The translations under genes were made by a program, and so were the position numbers. A stretch of DNA of 64,000 nt, from the NCBI GenBank assembly GCA_027596075.1, contig JADGJC010000079.1, positions 56,884 to 120,883 of the forward strand. Reading direction: 5' to 3'. The notes beneath the pieces are model-generated. The model was not told the DNA's origin. It was given only the letters and a program-made list of their open reading frames with translations, and made no database searches. Shown here piece by piece: positions 56,026 to 64,000 of this stretch. Each line of letters starts with the position of its first letter. The stretch's first letter is position 1. Source of the stretch: Rhizophlyctis rosea. Lineage: Eukaryota > Chytridiomycota > Chytridiomycetes > Rhizophlyctidales > Rhizophlyctidaceae.

Positions 56026-57345
56026 ATGACAATCTCCAATGTCCTTATCCTAGGCGGCGGAATGTGCGGCGTCGCCTCGGCCATCGCATTGGCCAAAGAC
56101 TTCCCACAACTCAACATCACTATCTACGAACTACGCAGCAAACCTTCCACCATTGGCGGTGCCGTTAATCTTACCCCGACGGCCGCAAAGGGCCTCGACA
56201 TTCTCGGCGTCCTACCAGAAATGCGGGCACGCGGTGCTGGGCATGAGTGCGCTTCCATTCAGCTATTCTCTCTCCATACTGGTGGCAGCCTAGGCGTGAT
56301 TGATTACAAGGGAGAAGATGGGACGGGGTATGATGGGCACAAGGGATGGAGGGTGTCCCGTGGGGATTTGCTCCTCTCAATGGTTGCGGCGGCGGAGAAG
56401 TTGGGCAATGTGAGATTTGGGTACGGGAAGAAGGTAGTTGATTTGGAAGAGTCGGACGAGGACGTGAAGGTGAAGTTTGAAGATGGGACGGGGGCGGTCG
56501 GGGACTTGGTGCTCGGATGCGATGGAATCCACAGTGCCACTCGTACAAAGTTCGTTGATCCGGATCGGGTGCCGACTTACTCTGGCATCTCGTCTGCTTA
56601 CGCGTTCACTAAAACGTCGGATGTTTTGAAGGAAGGCGAATCTCTATTTTTTGAGGACGCCGGCCTAGCAATGTCCCGCGCTGGGGCACTATTAACGGCG
56701 TACTCGACTCCGGGAAGGGACACGGTGTACGTTGCCAGCGTGATGGAAATGAAGGAGCAGGTGGACAAGGAGGGTTGGCGGGCGTTAGGGAAGGATCAGA
56801 AGTCCATCAAGGAAGATTTGCTCAAGCGATTTGCGGATTCGCCGCTTGGCAAGACTAAGGAGTTGATTCAAAATTCCTCGGAATGGTTCCTCTACCCGGT
56901 ATTCATTCTACCCGGCGAGGGCAAGTGGGCCACCAAGAGAGTCATCTTGCTTGGGGATGCTGCACATGCCGTGAGTGATTTTCCAGTCGCTTAACCATGA
57001 TGATACCGGCTAATCAATACCACAATGTCTTTCCACAAACAGATGCCTCCAAAAGGCGAATCCATCGGCTATGCTCTCGAAGACGCCATCATCTTCTCCA
57101 CCATCGTCAAACACTTCGGCCTGAATTCCGCTCCCTCCCAGATCTTCGCACATTACGAGAAGGTCCGCCGAAAGCCCGTCAATGCCGCCTATGAGGATTC
57201 TAAGTGGGGTTGGGGTACCAATAAGGACTTAGGATGGTTCACTCACAAGTTCTTTGAGTTTGTTACCCCGTTGTATCTTTGGTGGTCGGCGAAGGATAGG
57301 GATATGCATTTCAAGAAGGACCCGCGCAAGGTGGATTTCTCGTAA
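56026..57345 (+). CDS. FAD-dependent monooxygenase (salicylate-hydroxylase type)
   Basis: Exons 56026-56970 and 57043-57345, 415 residues. An N-terminal dinucleotide-binding motif (ILGGGMCGVASAIAL), the DG motif (LGCDGIHSATR) and the GD motif (GDAAHA/MPPKGESIGYALEDA, split by the intron) are all present. These define group A flavin monooxygenases acting on aromatic or polyketide substrates with NAD(P)H. The C-terminus (WGTNKDLGWFTHKFFEFVTPLYLWW) is hydrophobic and may touch membrane. The substrate is not deducible. It lies between AA9 and GH11, but no cluster partner suggests a pathway. Confidence 0.9.
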
Positions 57346-60055
<2,710 letters not shown>

Positions 60056-60531
60056 ATGGTTGTCGTACTGACGCTCACAAGTTCATATTTTATCTTTTCG
60101 GAGTTTGCACGGGTCTACTCAAGTTCTGATTCGTGGGTCATCAATCAGCGTGTTCGTGCAACATGTGTTAATATACTTTGACCGGGTGCTGGTTCATCCG
60201 GTTTGTTGTGAATTCGTCTGTTGCGTTGGATTCGCGATTGGTTGAACGTGTAATGAAGCGCAAAGACGAGGGAAGAAATAGAGTATTTGGTATGACTGAC
60301 AATATGGTTGCCGAGTCAAAGTGGTCAATAGCAAGTCGCCTGCGATGGGGATCTTATATCAGGTTGCAAAGACTATCATTCCCTCAAACATTTACGATTT
60401 GTGCACGAGATAGCACAATATTGACTGCAATTTTCCGCCAATATTATAGAAAAGTTATATTACATGATTTGAAATACCAACTCTTAAATGACCTGTAAAA
60501 CTACTTATGCCGATTCCACAACGTACAGATT
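60056..60531. other. Intergenic region
   Basis: Convergent 3' ends, AT-rich at 60410-60500; a 106-codon frame here has no protein-like features. Confidence 0.55.
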
Positions 60532-61983
60532 TTACGGTTCCCTTTGACCTCTTCCCATCCCGCCCTGACCCCTCCCCATTCCACGACCACCCCTCCCAAA
60601 GCCACCAAAGAAACCACCCCTAGCTTTCCATCCCGCTTTCCAGTCGCTAACCTTCCACCCACGTCCAACAGGACCTGACCAAACCTCCTTCTCTTCCCCC
60701 TTTACGGCAACTTCCTCCGGGTCCGGCACCTTGGCCACATGCCCACCATCACCACCAACAACCTTACACTCACTCAGCGGCGGCTGCCCAAACATCATCC
60801 TCCCGCCTCCCTGCGCCATGCCGATTGCTTTTGATGCATACTCCCGCATGGATGATTCGTACACTGCGATAGCAGATGGTTCCACAGCACCACCGCCGGA
60901 TGCGATGACTTCCACCAAGTTTGCGGCATCTTGGAGGGCGGTGTTGGCTCCTAGACCTGCGGTGGGAGCCATGGCGTGGATTGTGTCGCCCAAGAAAGTA
61001 ACGTGGGGGTGTGGTTGCCATTCGGGAAGTAGGGTGGGGTTGGAGAATATGCGAAGTGGGGCGAGGAGGTGTGGTTGGGCAAGCGTCAAGAGGGATGTAA
61101 TGGATGGAGACCAGTCTTTGGTAAGGTTAAGCGTGTAGGATTTGATGTCGTCTCCTTGGAGAGCCATGAAATCATGGTCAGACAGTGCGCAGTCTTTTTG
61201 GTTGGCGAGTAAGACCCAGTAGACGTAGTTCTTTTGTGAGGGGAGGTGGGATGCGACGTCGTGTGGGTCGACGGTGAATCGAATAGGTTCCATGAAGATC
61301 GACACGGGACGGGAATCTTGGAAGACGGTAATCCCACCCTCCAGTGCGTCCTCATGAAAGGCTGCCTCCAATTCGGGGGTGATCAGCGTCTTGCCATATA
61401 CCACGCGGCCAGTGGTATCGAGCAGGTTCCGGTCAGGAAAAAGTTGACGACGAACGCGAGAATTCGTCCCATCGGCAGCAACAAGTAAGTCGCCCTCGAC
61501 CGTCTCCCCATCCGAAAAATTGCCAATAACTTTCCCTTCAGCCGATTCCTCAAAATTCACAAACTCCTTCCCAAACCTGACATCAAGTTCCAACCCTGTC
61601 AACAACACTCCCCTTAATGTAGCCCGATCAGCACTAAACATCCCGCTCCCGTCTCCCTCGTTCCTCGGCGGCCCTCCTCCACCAGGACCACCAAACTTCA
61701 CCTCCTTCTTCTCCCCATTCTGATCACGCCACTTGAAACCCAAGATCGTCTCTGCGCACGTCTGCTCAAACAGCTCGTACACATCTGCGGGAAGCACGCG
61801 CTTGAGAGAGGCAGAACCCGCCTCGTTAATACGGACGCGGTAGCCTTGGGAACGGGCGTAGGGGGAGGAGTCGCGTTCGTAGATTGTAAAGGGGATAGAA
61901 TGTTGTTTGAGACCTTGGGCTAGGGCTAGGCCTCCTATGCCGGCGCCGATAATGATGACGTGGGGTTTGGGCGGACTGGTCAT
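60532..61983 (-). CDS. FAD-dependent monooxygenase with RGG-like tail
   Basis: Intronless, 483 residues. N-terminal FAD site VIIIGAGIGGLALAQGL, then YERD, the DG motif (VAADGTNSRVRRQLFP) and the GD motif (FLGDTIHAMAPTAGLGANTALQDA). The closest functional group is the aromatic-ring hydroxylase family that includes tetracycline-modifying and kynurenine-type monooxygenases. Unusual is the last 35 residues, a Gly/Arg-rich run (GGFFGGFGRGGRGMGRG..) typical of RNA-binding or phase-separating proteins and unexpected in this enzyme family. Strand composition changes in blocks within the gene. Substrate unknown. Confidence 0.9.
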   Translation of the reverse strand: MTSPPKPHVIIIGAGIGGLALAQGLKQHSIPFTIYERDSSPYARSQGYRVRINEAGSASLKRVLPADVYELFEQTCAETILGFKWRDQNGEKKEVKFGGPGGGGPPRNEGDGSGMFSADRATLRGVLLTGLELDVRFGKEFVNFEESAEGKVIGNFSDGETVEGDLLVAADGTNSRVRRQLFPDRNLLDTTGRVVYGKTLITPELEAAFHEDALEGGITVFQDSRPVSIFMEPIRFTVDPHDVASHLPSQKNYVYWVLLANQKDCALSDHDFMALQGDDIKSYTLNLTKDWSPSITSLLTLAQPHLLAPLRIFSNPTLLPEWQPHPHVTFLGDTIHAMAPTAGLGANTALQDAANLVEVIASGGGAVEPSAIAVYESSMREYASKAIGMAQGGGRMMFGQPPLSECKVVGGDGGHVAKVPDPEEVAVKGEEKEVWSGPVGRGWKVSDWKAGWKARGGFFGGFGRGGRGMGRGQGGMGRGQREP

Positions 61984-63122
61984 CTTTGGCTACAAGTTGG
62001 TAGTGGTGGAAGGGTGTTGCTGGTGCAGCTGAAAGTGGGTGGGCGCAAAATTTGTGCAGCTTTTGCTGTTTGGAATTTGAATGATGCGTGTTTCTATGAT
62101 GAGCGAGAAGCATGGAGGAACTGTGCTTGTATTTATTGATTTTTGAGAACTCTCTGGCGGTCTACATTCACGCTTGGAGCTCTTTCCTTTCATCCTTCGA
62201 AAGAGATGTCGTGGGCACTTCTGTTTCGATCACAGAAGCAGGCAAGAGTGTTCGCCCAACTTTGCCAAGCGCGTTTCAAAGAATTTGTGACCGTGGCGGG
62301 AGTGGATTGGCTGTTTGTGCTCGGAGCCTCCGACTCGCCTTCCTCAATGGAAGCTAACGGAGGGGTTGTGGTGCTCCGAGGCGGAAAGTTTGGTTTACAA
62401 AGATTCCGGAATTCCGCCATTCCTTCGGAATCCGTCCAGGCCACGGAGAAACGGGACGACGGGACATCCAGGAGGAGGATTTGCTGTCTACATTAAAAGT
62501 GTGATGCAGCAGGCACGGACGTGTTCATTACAAATCGACTCTCACCTACGATCTAACTTATTGCCGGGAGATCTTACTAGATCTTTGAAGATTTGCTTCC
62601 TCAACGTAGAATCTATCATATGATCACGGAAGTTCGGGGGAACACTGGGGAACGGCCTACCCATATGACTTCCTAGGAGCGCATGACTTTTCCGTCGTCG
62701 ACATTCATCGCAGCACTCAGTGCGCGAGGGAGCACCACTGCTTCTCCATTTTACCGCTCGCGTCTTCAAACCGGGAGTTGAGTCAAGTGATTCTTCATCA
62801 GAAGAAAGTTCCTTGGATACAATGAGTGATGGGCCATAGCCGGGAGAACACGTCTGATACTTCTGATAGTCCCAACCATGCTGCAGAAAGATAAGTTCCA
62901 TGAACATGAAAGACAGATACGCTCACAGTGCCTACGGAATACGCATCTTTTTGAACTGATGAGGGTTCCAGCATCTCCCACTATCGCGTCTTTCACGCAG
63001 ACAACCTTCATATGCATGGGCACATGTTATCAAGTAATGCAAAGGACTCATATTTAGGTCATATACAGGAGCAACTTGTGCTATCAACTTATATGCAATG
63101 CAGTTGATCAAAAGCCACGACT
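61984..63122. other. Intergenic region
   Basis: No supported gene. Frames at 62143-62496 (+) and 62542-62907 (-) lack conserved features. Confidence 0.5.
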
Positions 63123-64000
63123 CTAGAAACGATTCTGCCTACACCTCCAACACGCCAACATCTCACAACCCCTGCACCGGAACAAATAGGTGGGCAAATA
63201 ATCGTTGCACTCCTCACACCTCCCACCACCTGACCTATACACCCATCGCCCACTATGATCGCATGCATGAGCGGTGCGCAACCTATCCTGCAATGCATCC
63301 ACAAGATTGTTGACCAAAGCCGGTGGACGATGTTGTACGGCAGGATCAGCAAGCACCCTCCGTTCCGCCAAGCGACGAAGGCTTTCGGCTGTGTATTGCA
63401 CACAAGTGCAAGTTTTCCAGGTCTCCCCGCAAAGGTAACAGAATTCCTTGCCGCAATGACAAGTGATGTGGTAACAACCATAAATGAGCTCCACCATGCG
63501 GTGGCAGCGGCTGCAGCGTTTCCATCCCATTTCATGTGCAAGGCGGAGGAGGGATGTTGTGTTTGGGTCGGCCGGGCAGTCTGTTTCTATATGCGCTGCT
63601 TGTTTGCAAGTTAAGCAGATGTCTGTTTGGCATGACAGGCACGTGGTGATTGGAGTTTGGATTTGGTCGGGTGGAATGAAGGTCGCGCAGGAAGGGTTCG
63701 GACAGTAGAGCGGGTTTGGAGTGGTATGTTCGAGGAGTTTGAGGTTGAAGGCAGTGATTTGGGTGGTTGTTAGGAGGTGTTTGACGAGGGATAGAGGGAT
63801 GGGTGTTTTGCAGCAGCGTGGAGGCATCAGGGTTTCGTCTTTGGTGGCATGAAGGAAGAGGTCGATGATGCAAGATTGACAGTAGGTGTCGTTGCATGGA
63901 GCTTTGAATGGCACTGTGGTGATTGTGTCGGTGCAGATGATGCATGAGGTCTCAGTTGACGTCGTGGACGACGAGGATGCCGCGGAAGGCGCAGTCGTGG
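63123..64000 (-). CDS. RBR-type E3 ubiquitin ligase, 5' end outside the window
   Basis: 291 residues to the window edge with no start codon, so the N-terminus lies beyond 64000. RING1 is CIICTDTITTVPFKAPCNDTYC..C. IBR follows with YCPNPSCATFI, CLSCQTDICLTC and CPADPNT. RING2 has KRCSRCHRMVELIYGCYHITCHCGKEFCYLC, in which the Cys after YGC is at the expected catalytic (thioester) region. A last Cys-rich segment (CEECNDYLPTYLFRCRGCEMLACWRC) ends the protein. RBR ligases pass ubiquitin through a RING2 cysteine. This class is expanded in fungi, and substrates are unknown. Confidence 0.9.
   Translation of the reverse strand, partial: TTAPSAASSSSTTSTETSCIICTDTITTVPFKAPCNDTYCQSCIIDLFLHATKDETLMPPRCCKTPIPLSLVKHLLTTTQITAFNLKLLEHTTPNPLYCPNPSCATFIPPDQIQTPITTCLSCQTDICLTCKQAAHIETDCPADPNTTSLLRLAHEMGWKRCSRCHRMVELIYGCYHITCHCGKEFCYLCGETWKTCTCVQYTAESLRRLAERRVLADPAVQHRPPALVNNLVDALQDRLRTAHACDHSGRWVYRSGGGRCEECNDYLPTYLFRCRGCEMLACWRCRQNRF

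Overview
This window is nuclear DNA from a fungus, most likely a zoosporic, plant-litter-degrading chytrid. Genes have many short GT-AG introns with CTAAC-like branch points. Fungal hallmarks are a CBM1-tailed AA9 LPMO, a CBM1-tailed GH11 xylanase, an AA11-type LPMO and a long F-box/ankyrin gene. They sit beside genes that look animal-like: an INSIG very close in layout to the human protein and a KIF1-binding-protein (KBP) homologue. The chytrid assignment is inference. The sequence is draft quality: there is a 10-N gap at 19121-19130, and at least two otherwise intact genes have single-base frame breaks.

Layout. 1-10.4 kb: a truncated unknown gene; a lipid-droplet/promethin-like membrane protein; a secreted YcnI-like (DUF1775) copper-site protein; an ankyrin pseudogene; INSIG; and the SOD1 copper chaperone CCS. 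11.6-21.3 kb: a secreted phosphoesterase; a TPA1/Ofd1 dioxygenase divergent from an RS-rich orphan; the gap; and an Egh16-like secreted protein. 21.8-32.7 kb: tRNA-Gly(CCC), a 7-TM orphan, a VASt-domain sterol-transfer-type protein, an RRM protein and an MFSD1-like transporter. 32.7-36.2 kb is gene-poor. 36.2-46 kb: an F-box/LRR protein, a NIF3-like protein, an ankyrin protein, the AA11-CBM19 protein, a small Cys-rich membrane protein and a twin-CX9C protein. 46.7-52 kb: KBP and a Cdc20/Cdh1 APC/C activator. 53.6-64 kb: AA9-CBM1, two FAD monooxygenases, the GH11-ShKT-CBM1 xylanase and a truncated RBR ubiquitin ligase.

Two themes cut across the window. (1) Copper: four secreted proteins have a predicted mature N-terminus starting with His (YcnI-like, Egh16-like, AA11, AA9), and the window also has CCS. 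(2) Sterols and lipids: INSIG, a VASt protein, an Ofd1-type dioxygenase and a lipid-droplet protein. The 10-mer ACCTGTCAAA (either strand) occurs seven times, far more than chance, and mostly upstream of the lipid and membrane genes. Other notable points are a cluster of GC-rich mini-hairpins with 3-nt TYC loops inside an INSIG intron, a xylanase whose modules match symmetric exons, and abrupt strand-composition switches inside single genes. No biosynthetic cluster, transposon or CRISPR array was seen.
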